Made by a program: the position numbers and the translations under genes. Shown piece after piece: positions 1 to 11,157 of a stretch of DNA of 64,000 nucleotides. Each line of letters starts with the position of its first letter. The stretch's first letter is position 1. The DNA is taken from the NCBI GenBank assembly GCA_029204225.1, contig CM055098.1, positions 17,825,303-17,889,302 on the forward strand, in the 5' to 3' direction. The notes under the pieces are model-generated. The model ran no database searches and was not told the DNA's origin. It was given only the letters and a program-made list of their open reading frames with translations. This DNA is from Diphasiastrum complanatum (Eukaryota; Streptophyta; Lycopodiopsida; Lycopodiales; Lycopodiaceae).

Positions 1-1292
1 GGGATGCCCCGAGTAAATGTCAGCTTTTTGATACTCTCGTTACTCCCACAACCCTATATGCAGCAAGTTAAGAAAACAGTTTACAAACCCGACCGGATCA
101 ATCACCACAGCACAACGTCAAGTGCAACAAGACAAGACAACAGAATTGCTCACCACAAACTGTATATTCAACTAACTAGTACGTACAAAGATAAAGTTGC
201 TTAAAAGCACTCAAAGGGCTCGTAAAAGAAAGACGGCCCGATAATTCTAGAACTGAGCACACGTGGTGCCGTCGAAATAAAAAAGACTGTATAAGTCGAT
301 CATTGCTATTTTAACTCTCTCCCTCAATGACCATCTGTGAGAACACAAAGCTCTCAATGTTCGTGTTAGAGGTATTCCGAACTCCCAAAATGTTGTTGAA
401 GAAGCTGAAAAGTTTAAAGAAGGAAATCTTTAACACCATAGCAAACTGCCTGGAGACCTAAGAAGGACCCATATACTCTGGTCATTCGCTTCACGTCAGT
501 GTCTTACCGGCGCGAAGTTTTAGGAAAACGATCTAAATTGCGTAATACCAAAATCTATTTGGACGAAGATCTTACTTTCATGCAAGTCCAAGAACGTAAG
601 AAAGCAAGACAAGAAGCTCTATCAACTGGCAAAGGGCTTATCTATGATCCCTAGATATAACATCCCCATGACAAAAGACATGACAAATACATGCAAAAAC
701 ATCATTAATTAATCTCTAATGATCATGAGAAGTTTAGGTCGGAGCAAACAGTGTGTTGGGTTTGTAAGGTGTGGCTCTCTCCTTACTACCAATGAAATTG
801 AGGTGTGCCAATTAAAGATTCTATAGGTGCTCTTTTCAAGGATGTTGTGTGTTGAAGCACATTCTATATGGCTAAGAAAATGAGTGCAGGAAACCCTGAT
901 TTTGTGCCAGCTAAATTCTAGCACCAAAGACATGCCACAAGCTTTGGGGAGGGTTTCATGCATGAGAAGCATCAGAAAAAAGATCATTGTCGATTCACAA
1001 CAAGGACCCCACATTTCCTGTCTAGATTGAAGCAGCATAATGGACTAATAATGGCATGTCAGTCCATTATGCCGGTTTCAACTAACATATGCAATGTCTT
1101 ATTCTCAATGAAGTTAAAGAGGACTGGGCAACTCCTTCGGTTTCATAAGCACAAATATCATAGAATCAAAAAAAATCTAGCAAGCCATTAGTTCCTCACT
1201 TCGTGTTCATGTATAGCAAGATATCATGGCTATGAAACTGACAACAATTTCATTTCATTTTCAAACTATTAACAGAATAATGGACAGCTTAC
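1..1292. other. VPS18 intron sequence, no exon recognised
   Basis: This lies downstream of the GTAAGC donor after the fourth VPS18 exon and should be intron of that gene. I found no further VPS18 exon here on the minus strand. The only recognisable content is the short LINE ORF1-like relic at 463-654 on the opposite strand. Confidence 0.5.
463..654 (+). pseudogene. Possible LINE ORF1-type (RNA-binding, C-terminal) relic
   Basis: An uninterrupted stretch of about 63 codons ends at a TAG. It contains a YTLVIRFTSVSYRREVLGKR segment followed by NTKIYLDEDLTFMQVQERKK. That layout resembles the C-terminal domain of LINE ORF1 proteins: a basic strand, then an 'I-x-L-x-EDLT' motif, then a basic helix. 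An upstream frame near 345-420 contains a possible matching RNA-binding segment, out of phase. No start codon and no other LINE part is present. The match is by eye only and could be another RNA-binding protein fragment. Confidence 0.35.
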
Positions 1293-2949
1293 CTGCAACC
1301 CAACAAATGGCTCTCGGAGTTCAGTGAGCTCAAAAAGGAGCTTAACATACTTTTCCTTCTTATCTTTTTCCTCTATTAAGACCTCATTCAATTGCCCGTT
1401 GCTTGTTCCAATTAGAAATTCTCGTGTTGAAGCTGAATGACAACCAAGTGAACAATGAGATAAAATCTCATGCGGTCCAGAACCTTGCACTAAACAGATG
1501 CAGCATATTGTTTTCCTTTTCTGACAGTATTGTGAAGAGTCTTAGAACATATATTAGCAATAAATAACAGCACAACTTGCTTTTTTAAGCCAAAATCATT
1601 GGAGCTTATTGTCCAAGATCATGATAAAGCTACAATCTAAGGCTAGCTGAATTATCGATATCAAATGGAATCTGGATGCAAAGAATCGAATTTGCAAACA
1701 GTCACATGAAATTCTCAAATTTCGACTAGATATGGACCTGAATGATTTGACTATCGCCTCAATTTAACAAGAACAAATTGACAAAAAAATTTCAATTCTT
1801 ATTTATCTTAGGTGCAGCACCTCACTAGTCACTAGAATTATAGGCAAGGGGATGATTACCTTCATTGATTTGTTGCCTGTTCCAAGCAACTGCATTCACA
1901 AGCAACCCCTTTAGTTTACTCAGTACACGGGGCTTTCTCCACTTGGAATGTATATAATAGGTTTCTGCTCCTGCACTACTACGAATAGTGATCAAAGCAT
2001 GTTTTCCTCCTGGATCGATGAAAACCTTATGGACAGATTGTTCCACGACCCGGCTTGTAGTTAAGTCAAGTTCTGGAATGTATCATAAAACCAAAGCAAA
2101 TTCTTCCATGAGCATAAATCTCCAATAAGTACCCCTAACAATGAGCAGAAAAAGACCCTGCTTTTAAGAACAAAGAGAAACTACGTCAAAAACTTCAAAG
2201 ATTTGCAACGTCAATCAGAATTTTCTTCACAACTATCCTTTAAAACGTTAAAGACTCGTCATAATTTCATAAATATTTCCAGCAATTTTAGTAAGAAAAG
2301 TAAAGCATCCTGGTATTCGCAGCCAAAGAAAACCTAGAAACTTCAAAACTTTTCAATCAGAATTCTATTCAACTATTCTATTAAACGTTTAGGACTCGTC
2401 TATATTTTCATGGCAATTTGTAGCAATATTTTGTATTAAAAGTGTAACAAACTGGTAATCGCAGCAAGCAGAGGCAAGCAATGAAACTGCTAGTGTGGAT
2501 AAGAGAACAAAGAATGATATGCATAGGAGATACCTAAAACTTCTCCCCCACTAAAGTCATGCCTTATGAGCCAACCCCTGTTAGTGCCGACAAGAATCAC
2601 ATTGTTTGCTGCTGCAACATTTGTAATAGCTCCATGCCCTTTCGAAGCATTTCGTTCAAGCTCATCAACAGTAAACATGCGGCCAATTGAACTCTTGGCA
2701 ACAATCCCCACAGCTAAATCTTCAAATGCCTGCATAAAATTATGAAACTAAACGTAAAAATCTGACAAATTCCCGATCGCAAACGAATATAGGCTGAGAG
2801 CTCAGAGACCGTGAGGAGCTAGGGCAATGCTGCAACATAAACCCTACCTCATCGCCATCATCTATGGGTACATTATTGTTAGAAGAGGCTGAGGCATCGG
2901 GAATGAAAGATCTCGAAGAAGATTGGATTGACGCCCACTCGTCCAACAT
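1293..2949 (-). CDS. VPS18: VPS18 homologue, 5' part (four coding exons, gene runs off the left edge)
   Basis: Product: the VPS18 core subunit of the HOPS/CORVET tethering complexes, which act in vacuole and late-endosome fusion. Coding exons on the minus strand are 2848-2949 (ATG at 2947-2949), 2534-2729, 1860-2072 and 1293-1432. All junctions are GT-AG and the phases join (0, 1, 1, 0), giving the first 217 residues. I recognise the family from the N-terminal beta-propeller region: the stretch ending TNRGWLIRHDFSGG, then EQSVHKVFIDPGGKHA, then KWRKPRVLSKLKGLLVNAVAW and the EEKDKKEKYVKLLFELTEL segment, all close to the Arabidopsis VPS18 N-terminus as I remember it. The clathrin-repeat region and C-terminal RING are not in the window. 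Compared with Arabidopsis there is an extra serine-rich leader of about 50 residues (exon 1 and the start of exon 2). The 5' UTR side has a (CT)n tract. High confidence in identity; exon 1 rests on splice sites and phase. Confidence 0.9.
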
Positions 2950-3109
2950 AGTTTATATTGCTGATGCTGTTTCTCCAGCTGCCCAGCCACCACCTCCAGA
3001 TCTGACAAATGCGATGCCTCGCTGCACGCGATTGCTTCGAAGCAAAAAAGAACGTTGCATCAAGATTTTTGTTCATGAAACGAAGTCTTAAAGGATTCTG
3101 TATAGTCGA

Positions 3110-3114
<5 letters not shown>

Positions 3115-3146
<32 letters not shown>
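3115..3146. repeat. (GA)n tract in the VPS18 5' leader/promoter
   Basis: About 16 GA units lie about 165 bp upstream of the VPS18 ATG. Read on the gene's strand it is a (CT)n tract, common in plant 5' UTRs and core promoters and a potential site for GAGA-binding BPC proteins. That function is inferred. A second short (GA)n lies at 3278-3292. Confidence 0.6.
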
Positions 3147-3149
<3 letters not shown>

Positions 3150-3401
3150 GCTTTGTTGATAGTGTTAGGAGGAGGGAGGATGGTGCTCAAGGTAGAAGTT
3201 GGCTTTGCATGTGGTGAGTTTAGTAGCTAGTTTGAAGCCAAAGAGTTGCCTCTCTCATGCACAACCCCCTTAGAGAAAGAGAGAGAGAGAGACAAGATGT
3301 TCCAAGCATTCTCATTGAGCCACATGCACCCTCACACTCATCCGGCGCACAAGTGGACTTTGAGCTCTCACTAAAAAAATTGTTCCATAATGTTCTATGT
3401 G

Positions 3402-3404
<3 letters not shown>

Positions 3405-3447
<43 letters not shown>

Positions 3448-3560
3448 GATATATTAAAGTATTTTAGTGCCAAAAGGCATAGAAGACAAAATAATACATT
3501 TCAAAGGTGTATTGATAATGGGAGTGTATGAAAAACATCTTCAAAGCAATCGAAATACAA
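3405..3560 (-). mobile_element. Non-LTR element 3' end with (CA)n tail
   Basis: Read on the minus strand, this holds a stem-loop sequence matching ATGCC-TTTT-GGCAT with one change (at 3467-3480), then an AT-rich stretch, then (CA)n (3405-3443 as TG on the plus strand). The same hairpin layout followed by a simple repeat is seen at 33538-33551 and 41349-41362. I read it as a diverged copy of that 3' end. No coding part remains. Confidence 0.4.
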
Positions 3561-3800
3561 GTGCATATTGTCTAAATCTAATTTGGAAAGACAAAAACAT
3601 TTTTAGATAGTACAAAATGGTGCATAGACTGTGTGGTGATACAAAATGGTGTATACATACTCTTGGCTAAAACGGCGAAAGAAAGTTGTGATGTGAGATT
3701 TCAATGACATCATAGTAGGAGGAGAGCGATCGAGACATTCAAACTTGTGTCAAATTTTGTAGGTGTTCATTGTGTTTTTTTTTGTCACCCCTTTCCCCAA

Positions 3801-4010
3801 CAGTGATATCAGAACTAATGTGTTAATTGTCATTACATTTTCAACATTTAACAAGACACATGGAAAAATAATCTTTCAACTATTTGCCTTATTGAGAGAT
3901 TCAATGGTGATGACTTTCATATGTGAAATTTGTTGGAAGAAGGAAAGGATGCTAGATAGAGAAATGGCTACAATATTCTATGATGCACTATCAGGCCCTA
4001 TGGAATAATC
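3801..4010 (+). pseudogene. Copia 5' LTR end, primer-binding site and broken gag start
   Basis: CCCAACA at about 3796-3802 looks like an LTR end. It is followed by TGATATCAGAAC (3804-3815), close to the copia initiator-Met tRNA primer site TGGTATCAGAGC. About 80 bp further, frame pieces reading RFNGDDFHM and then a methionine-rich helix resemble the start of copia gag, where F-x-G-x-N/D-F-x-x-W is usual. The expected tryptophan codon is TGA here. The LTR 5' end was not located. Confidence 0.35.
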
Positions 4011-4429
4011 CCTCTTATAATGCATGACTATGCCTATCAAATTAAAACAAAACATCACGACTACATTCACATTTGAATTCTAGATGAGTAACATGTACAA
4101 ATCAAAAGAATCATGAGCACAAAACAATAGCGGGTGCAGCCGGGTACTCAAAACTATCTATGAATATATGTTTGACACTTCCGCTAATAAGCAGTAAGCG
4201 TTTCTAGCAATGTGCTATATTAATCTCCAGGATCAATATGCAAAAGAGTTGAATATCTCATTAGATAGTTAACCTAGAAAGTTATCAACCATTTATACTA
4301 GTTTAACCCCCAACATTTGCTAGTCACTTTATCAGATACTGAAGCAAATTGGTTTTGCAGATACGGATTTGCAGATATAACATTGGCTAATCATTTCATT
4401 TGTATTTGCTACAGTATTTCTGCTGCTAT

Positions 4430-4572
4430 TCATTGGTCATTTGGGTTGCAACCCCCTCCACAATGACAAAAAAAATTTGCAAATTTTTTTGCAATTTGGG
4501 ACAAAGTTTCTGGTCCCGGATCGCTGGCGATCCGGATCGTTTTTGCAGCGGATTCCGATCCGTTGCAACACA
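4430..4572 (+). repeat. Orphan palindromic transposon arm (GATCCGGATC word)
   Basis: The stretch holds a self-complementary block around GGATCGCTGGCGATCC (from 4518), a TTTTTGC spacer, and a second near-palindrome, GCAGCGGATTC/CGATCCGTTGC (4545-4566), ending GCAACACA. Layout and end match the right arm of the complete element at 53622-54611. A GGTTGCAACC at about 4443 could be the left end of a short deletion derivative. No target duplication was found. Confidence 0.45.
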
Positions 4573-4599
4573 GACCAGAACCCAATCCCAAATGGAAAC

Positions 4600-5640
4600 T
4601 AAATGTAGAGAAGGCTTAGTTGCCCGTTCTGTCTATTACCTCTCAGGATATGGTTTTTTTTTTTCTTTTGTCAATATCAATAACAATATATATCTGCTGT
4701 TGCGATCATGAGATGAATCGCTATTTGATGATGATGACATCGTCGATGACATATACACTGTAGCCAGCTACTCTATACCACATCATAAGTAATCATTATG
4801 AGACCATATATACTGAAGAAATATAATAAAATTTGTTAAAGACATGCCAACATCTAATCCATGTATATTCTACTTATGCTTAATGTAAATCTAATATTCT
4901 AGTAACATCGCTATCAAGAAAATTGCTTGGGTGGGGCAACACATGACGAGCAATCAAAATGAGATTCATACTGACAAATGTTAGACATCAGTAGCTAGTG
5001 CGTGCATGGCTATCTCAACTAATTTAAAGACCTATGACATCTTTATTACAATGCTAAATGATATTTCAACTAAGTACTATGATTTCATATAAGGTTATAT
5101 AGGTCACACACCAACAATTGAAAAAATTTATCATATAGGTCACATATCACTAAGGTCCTCAATATAACATAAATGCTTTTGATCATGAATCTAAATGACC
5201 CCATGCAACCATTTAAGAGGCCACATGACAAAAGCAAAAAAAATTTATTTGACCATATAATTATGTCATCAAATTATATCAAATCTATGACACCTAGATT
5301 ATTAATAAACTAAATGTTTTATGACATCATCGATTTGACATAATATTATGCCATAAAATCTTAAAAAACTTGTCAAATTACTTGTTTGCTAATAATATGT
5401 ACTATTTCTTATCTCATGATTTTGTCTTGTATGTCAAATCTCAAGAAAAATAAAATTTATAATAATATAAAACTAGTTTTAACAATTAAATACTATCATA
5501 ATGATTTTTTAATTGATTTTTTTATATTCCATCATATTAAAAAATATACTTTATGTAAAATCCTACAGTAAAATATTCTCATAAAATCTAGAAAAGATTA
5601 TGAGAATATTGAATGACATTTGAAGCATGCAAGCCCATGT
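4600..5640. other. No gene recognised (AT-rich intergenic)
   Basis: Low-complexity AT-rich sequence with no coding frame that looks real and no transposon domain visible. Confidence 0.5.
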
Positions 5641-5688
5641 GAGGGACCCTCTCACGTGCCAAGAGAGGGAAAAAAAAACGCATGGAAC

Positions 5689-5741
5689 ATCCACGCGTGG
5701 ATTATCCATGCATGGATAACTTTTGCGTGGATTATCCACGC
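5689..5741. repeat. Cluster of three perfect palindromes
   Basis: ATCCACGCGTGGAT (5689-5702) and TTATCCATGCATGGATAA (5702-5719) are followed by a CTTTTGC-like spacer overlapping GCGTGGATTATCCACGC (5725-5741). The order palindrome, T-rich 'TTTTGC', palindrome is the same as in the transposon arms at 4518-4566 and 54552-54604, but the words are different. GTGAGGGACCCTCTCAC lies nearby at 5639-5655. Confidence 0.5.
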
Positions 5742-6025
5742 GAAACTTGAATGCCAATAAATTAGCATTTCCGCGAGCATTCTTGCTCCTCTTCTTTTGC
5801 TTTCAAGTTTTATAGGTTTTCTAATCTAGTGTTTAGTGCTTTTGCTTGGTATTGCTCTTCTAAGCTCTATAGATCCTACTTGTCTGCTTGCTTTTCATTT
5901 TCAAGATTCATCCTTTTGGATGATTCCAAGTACAATGTAGTACCACCTAGACCACTTATCCTACACTCTTGATCACTAGCTATAAAAATAAACCTTTTAA
6001 CATCATAAGAGAGTAGAGTGAAAAA

Positions 6026-6547
6026 TTAGTCCTTTTGGAAAGTCATGTGGGAGCTAGCCCCACTATCAATCCACCAAGCTTCACTTGTGTGTGATTTGGA
6101 TGATGGTGTTGAGTTGGATGCCATTAGAAATGATTATTCTTCATCCTCCTCATCTTGATGTGCAATGTTGCCTTGCTTGTCTTCTTGTGTCTTCTTCGTC
6201 TTGAAGTATTTTGATGTAAAGTGCCCCTTCTTTCCACAAAAGAAGCACTTGTACTTGGATTTGTCTTTCTTCCCTTTGCCCATTGAGCTTGATGATGCAT
6301 CCTCATCTTTGGTCTCCTTTTGTTGATTCTTCTTAGATCCATTGGTCTTCTTCCTTGGATAGTTATATGTTGCTAGATTGGCTTCTTGTTTCAGTTGGGA
6401 GGATTGATGCAATGGTTGAATGCTTGGACCTGCATGTTTTGGTTTGAGTATGTGATTACAGTTCAAGAGTGACCTTCCTTGGTGTCCTCTAACAGGCAAG
6501 ACATAAACTATAACGATAACCAATCCTTTATGCCTGATTCTGGGCAT
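6026..6547 (-). pseudogene. Copia gag zinc knuckle plus protease start, broken
   Basis: The minus strand encodes a basic, serine-rich gag C-terminus with a zinc knuckle reading [14 protein letters not shown]. The last cysteine of CX2CX4HX4C is a tyrosine. After a stop and about 15 codons comes the copia aspartic-protease motif WWIDSGASSHMT, then a stop at 6026-6028. It is of the same lineage as the gag at 39510-40460, which shares the [10 protein letters not shown] knuckle. Non-functional. Confidence 0.75.
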
Positions 6548-6666
6548 TGTAATAACAAGAAAACATCAAGAAAATGCCCAACGTAGCCTGGTAACAGGCA
6601 GAAACCGTTCTGAAACAAGAAAATTGAACAAGAAAAAGCCAACACATCCTCTGGAACAGGGGATCT

Positions 6667-6750
6667 GTCAACATGTGTAAACTCCATAAGGCACTTTATG
6701 GCTTGAAGCAATCTATGACAAAATTTCCAGAATTCACACGTATGGGAATG
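6667..6750 (+). pseudogene. Short copia reverse-transcriptase fragment
   Basis: A stretch reading CKLHKALYGLKQS matches the copia RT motif 'V-C-x-L-x-K-(A/S)-L-Y-G-L-K-Q' and then diverges. It is on the opposite strand to the neighbouring gag relic, so it belongs to a different insertion. Only about 25 codons. Confidence 0.5.
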
Positions 6751-6940
6751 ATCCACAAGTATGATTGATCTTATTAAGCTTTGTTATTAGCACAATAACC
6801 TGATTCTAGATTGAATAGCAAGATCTAGTACAAAATTTATGGCTTAACCACAATCTAGCATACTAAGAATCAGATGATGATAGCTTTGAATTACAAATGA
6901 GCAAAAGTACAAGAATTTAGTGTATGAGCATTAGCCTCAA

Positions 6941-7083
<143 letters not shown>

Positions 7084-7642
7084 TATATATTCAAGCAGAT
7101 TTGGCGCAGATCCAAAATAGCATGGAATAGCTACAAAGCTTTGGTTCTTCATCAAAGATTATGTGAATAGCTACACATATTTATGGAGGTTGAAGTAGCT
7201 CGAGGTAGAACCACATCCATCCACCTTTCAATCATATCTAAAGTGAAAACTAGAGTCTAAGTGACATTTGTCACATCTCATGCATGCATTTCTACCTACT
7301 TTTACCAAGTGGCATTTTTCTAACTAGAATTGTACAAATCATCATGCATGTGTCCATTTCACTTTGTGCATGCCATGCATGTCACTATGGATCACTTAGA
7401 ATAAATGCATGTGATATGCCACGAGTTTTTACAAGCATATTAATGCCATTTCTAAGTCTACAATCTATATGCAAGTTGTATACTACCAACTAGACATGAG
7501 AAACCCATATAGCTCGAGTTTCATCTAGGCCAAATTTGGCATTTACATTATGAAACAACACACTTGCATAGTAAAAAGTTTGTAGCAAGCCTAAATTCAA
7601 GATGGATGATTTTTATTTTCAACACTCCTCCTAAAAAACAAT

Positions 7643-8130
7643 CTATGTTGACTTGAACATGGATCCTGGTATTACTCCAAGATTGGCTCTATGTTTGATG
7701 TAGAAATTCTTGCTCAAAGGTTTGGTGAGCAAATCTACAATACAAGATGATGTGTCGATGTGCTCCAAGAAGATTTCCCCTCCAATGAGCTTCTCTCTCA
7801 CGAAGTGATGTGCAACCTCGATGTGTTTGCTCCTTGCATGGAATATTGGATTGTTGGCAAGGGCTTGTGCTAAAATATTGTCACACATGATCATAGGTAG
7901 ATCATCTTTCATGATTATCTTTAGTTCCACTAGCAACCTCTTGATCCAAAGCACTTCCTTTGTTGTAGTACTGTGTGCCTTATACTCAGCTTCACAAGAT
8001 GAGAGTGATACAGTATCTTGCTTTTTGGAAAGCCAAGATATCAAGTTTCCTCCAAGATATATGACATAAGCACTTGTAGATTTTTAATCTGCTTTATCAC
8101 TAGCAAAAGCCACGAGAATAGAACCAAGAA
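7643..8130 (-). pseudogene. Copia RNase H C-terminal part and 3' LTR start
   Basis: The minus-strand frame has the copia RNase H signature KSTSAYVIYLGG, then LISWLSKKQDTVSLSSCEAEY, later MCDNILAQALANNPIFHARSKHIEV, and ends at a stop at 7643. One stop (TAA, about 8083) breaks the KAD/KSTS junction. Just downstream on the minus strand a purine tract AGGAGGAG is followed by TGTTGAAAATA from 7624 leftwards, as expected for polypurine tract and 3' LTR. The LTR's far end was not found. On the right it joins a non-LTR fragment in the same frame. Confidence 0.8.
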
Positions 8131-9164
8131 TACCTTGACGCTCTACCACCTGATGAGAACACATGCGAAGAAAATCCTCAAAGCATCGATGCAAGGTGCC
8201 ATAAGTCTCAATAGCCAAGTCGGGAACATCAGTGGGTTGCCTGTCAGAGTAGTTTTTTTCCTTCTCTTGTGCTGCCATGTCTGCCGCTTCTCCTGGTGTG
8301 AAGGCAGAGCGCGGCAATAGGTCACCACGTGTGGGATCAGCAAAAACAACATCTGCCAAAGTACGAAGCCCATCCCGAGAGAGGACAATGTCAACACGGC
8401 TGCGGGAAGAGTGGGACGCGGAAGAAGGAAGGACATGAGACTGCTCTCTGAGGACATGAAATCCTCCATCTCTGGCTATAGTGGCCGCTGCATCTCTAAC
8501 AACATCATGCGTAGTTGTGCGCTCACTCCCAGAAGGACAACGGAGGAGGTGGATAGCAAGAGCATCAATAGGGTGACCACAAACACACCTGGAGAGACCC
8601 AAGAGTGAAGAATGAGGAAGCCCCAATCGAAGACGAAGAGTAGTGGTGAAGATGGCCGAAGACAACCGGAAGGAAGGAATAACAGGCCGAGTTGACAACC
8701 AAGCCCCGGCACCAGGACCCGCACAAGAAAGAAGCCGAGCTCAATGCAACGCCGAAGGAGCCTCATAGAGTATGATGAAAAGGGTATGCTTGTGCACGCA
8801 CTCCAAGAGGGTCTCTTGCAGGTGATCTGAACTGAAAGTGAGGAGTTGCAGGAGGAAGACAAGCTTGGGCAAAGAGGGGGAGGAGCTCTTGTGCAGTGAT
8901 GAGGAGGTGCTGAAAAGGCAGAGAACCGCTATCCACATGAGCAATGCAATCCTCCAAGAGAGGGTGAAAGCCAGAAAGGAACCGAGAAGACAAAGTAGGG
9001 GCGACAAGAGCCCAACTCCCAAGAAAAGTTGTAGGTGCAGAAGAAACCGTAGAGAGAAGACCCACACCTCCACAAGAAATGGGTAACCGAGCCTGGTTCG
9101 GAGCTAAAAGGGTCTCCACACCATCCAAAGAACCTGGGCCCAAAAGGCGGCCACCATTGGCCAC
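8131..9164 (-). pseudogene. Non-LTR retrotransposon ORF, post-RT region with CCHC knuckle and restriction-like endonuclease
   Basis: Frame pieces on the minus strand read LPISCGGVGLLSTVSSAPTT (a post-RT 'L-P-x-x-x-G-G-V-G-L' region) and GAWLSTRPVIPSFRLS. Then comes a zinc knuckle, CVCGHPIDALAIHLLRC (C-x-C-x8-H-x4-C), and RVDIVLSRDGLRTLADVVF. The last fits the R2-type endonuclease pattern P/V-D-x13-D. An AIETYGTLHRCFEDFL-type tail follows. A frameshift lies near 8770-8800 and a TGA at 8741-8743 probably replaced CGA. The RT domain itself is missing. Right of 9164 a plus-strand copia pol begins at once. Family placement is moderate; a LINE with an unrelated C-terminal domain is the alternative. 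Confidence 0.65.
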
Positions 9165-10572
9165 TACAAAACAAGGCTTGTCGCGAAGGGCTACACGCAG
9201 AGATATGGTGTCGACTATTTCGACACATATTCGCCCATGGCCGAGATGACAAGCATAAGGCTACTCCTTGCATACGCCACACAGTACAATCTAGAAATTC
9301 ACCAGATTGACGTGAAAATAGCCTTTCTCCACGGAGATCTAGAGGAGGAAATTTTCATGAAGCAACCTAAAGACTATGAAGACCCCGACAACAGACAATA
9401 TGTCTGTCGATTGCAGAGATGCATCTACGGTCTAAAACAGGCATCACGAGCTTGGTTCAAAAAACTTGATGGTCTTCTGAAGTCTCTAGACTTCAATCCT
9501 ACTCAACCCAACTATAATGTCTACATCAAAAGAGTAGGAAAGGATTTTGTGATACTGACCATTTTCGTGGATGATTCACTGATGATAGAAAATTTCTTGA
9601 TGTTGATCAAAGACATGAAGAGTCAGATTTCTAAAAACTCCAGAATCACAGATCTTGGAGAAGCAACAAATTGTCTAGGGCTAGAGATCAGAAGAGATCG
9701 AACAAATGGCGAAATGCACTAGAGTCAGTTAGAATATGCCAGAAAAGTGCTGAAGCAGTACCACATGATAGACTGTGAAGAGAAAGCCACACCAATGATA
9801 GCTGGAACCAAGCTGACGAAACAAGATTGTCCAAAAACAGAAGAGGAAGAACAGAAGATGGCAAGTATATCCTACCAAAACTTAATCGGTAGTCTGATGT
9901 ACTTAACAATTTGTACCAGACCTGATCTGGCCTTCTCTCTATCTACGCATTGAGTCAATTCTGTTCAAATCCTGGTCTAGCACATTGGAAAATGGCCAGA
10001 CGAATCCTACAGTATCTAAAGGGTACCTAGAATGTTGGATTAACCTACAGAGCTAGAAACGAGGAGAAAGGATTCGAGCTGCATCACTATAGTGATGCGA
10101 ACTGGGCGAACTGCAAGGATGACAACAAGTCCATTATTGGAGGATGTACAATAGCGTGCGGAGTTGCAATCAGCTGGATATGCAAAAAGCACACCTTGGT
10201 AGCTCAATCCTCTTGCGAGCTGAGTATGTCGCAACCTCGAAAGTGGCGAATGAGGTAGTGTGGCTGCAAATGATGTTGGAGGCAATCAGGATACCACAAG
10301 AGGGGCCAAGCACGATGATGATAGACTCTCAGAGTGCCATCTATCTGTCCCAGGATCCTGTCTTCCATTCAAAGACAAAGCACATTCCTCTGAAGTACCA
10401 TCATATTCGAGATTTGATCTCGAAAGGAGAGCTCCAGGTCCAGTTCATAAAATCAAAAAATATGATTGCAGATCTCCTCATGAAACCACTCGACAAGCCA
10501 CTCTTTACCAAGCAAAGAGAGACAATTGGATTAAATGAACAAAGCTATAAGGTTCAAGAGGGAGTGTCATAA
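9165..10572 (+). pseudogene. Copia pol: reverse transcriptase and RNase H, 5'-truncated
   Basis: The plus strand begins mid-RT at YKTRLVAKGYTQRYGVDY and continues with IHQIDVKIAFLHGDL, YGLKQASRAWF, FVDDSLM (active-site F-V-D-D in place of Y-V-D-D), and the RNase H block with SDANWANCKDD, DSQSAIYLSQDPVFHSKTKH and MIADLLMKPL. Stops at 9719-9721 (TAG) and near 9951, plus frameshifts around 10150-10230, kill it. The reading ends TAA at 10570-10572, overlapping the start of the 3' LTR. Gag, protease and integrase are absent, so the insertion is 5'-truncated at the junction with the non-LTR relic. Confidence 0.9.
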
Positions 10573-11157
10573 ACGGTGAACTCATGCAACTTTGTTGCAG
10601 CACGAACAAGACACAAAGGTCGAACGAGAACGATTCACAATAGTCAACGTGTCTTTGACTCGAAGCACGAACGATTCACGAATCATTCGCGAATCACAAA
10701 CACACCTCCAAGACCACAAACTGCAAAAGGGATGCAAAACAAAAGAAACAAAAAGAACGAAAGCAAGTGGGAGATTACGAATCAAACGAAGAAAAATCTT
10801 TCGCGCTGCCAACTGGCAGCTCAACGGGCTTCACGCCCAGCTGAAACGAGTAGCAACGACGGAGACTAACTAACTAGTTGATTAGCATTAACTAGTCATG
10901 TGATTTGACGTTTAGCTATCTTGTAAACCCCACATAGTGGAGGTATAAACTATCCTCTCTGGATCATAAAAAATGTATGTGAATACAGAGATCTGTAAGA
11001 GACAGAGAGAGACGCAGCGAATAGAGTAAGAAAGTAAAGACACCGTAGTTGTGCATGAAAGTCTGCCAATGAGCAGAACACAGCGAAAGAGTAGAATGTC
11101 ATTCCGCCAACGAGCGAGACACTGACGAATTCACTCTAAATTAATACTGATAATACA
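10565..11157 (+). mobile_element. 3' LTR of the plus-strand copia element
   Basis: It starts TGTCATAA directly after a purine tract (AAGAGGGAG) and ends ATACA at about 11157, so the ends are TGT...ACA. A TATA-like GTATAAAC lies at 10943-10950. The sequence is rich in GATTCACGAATC-like and TTCGCGAA words. The right end is my best estimate, since there is no second LTR to compare. Confidence 0.55.
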
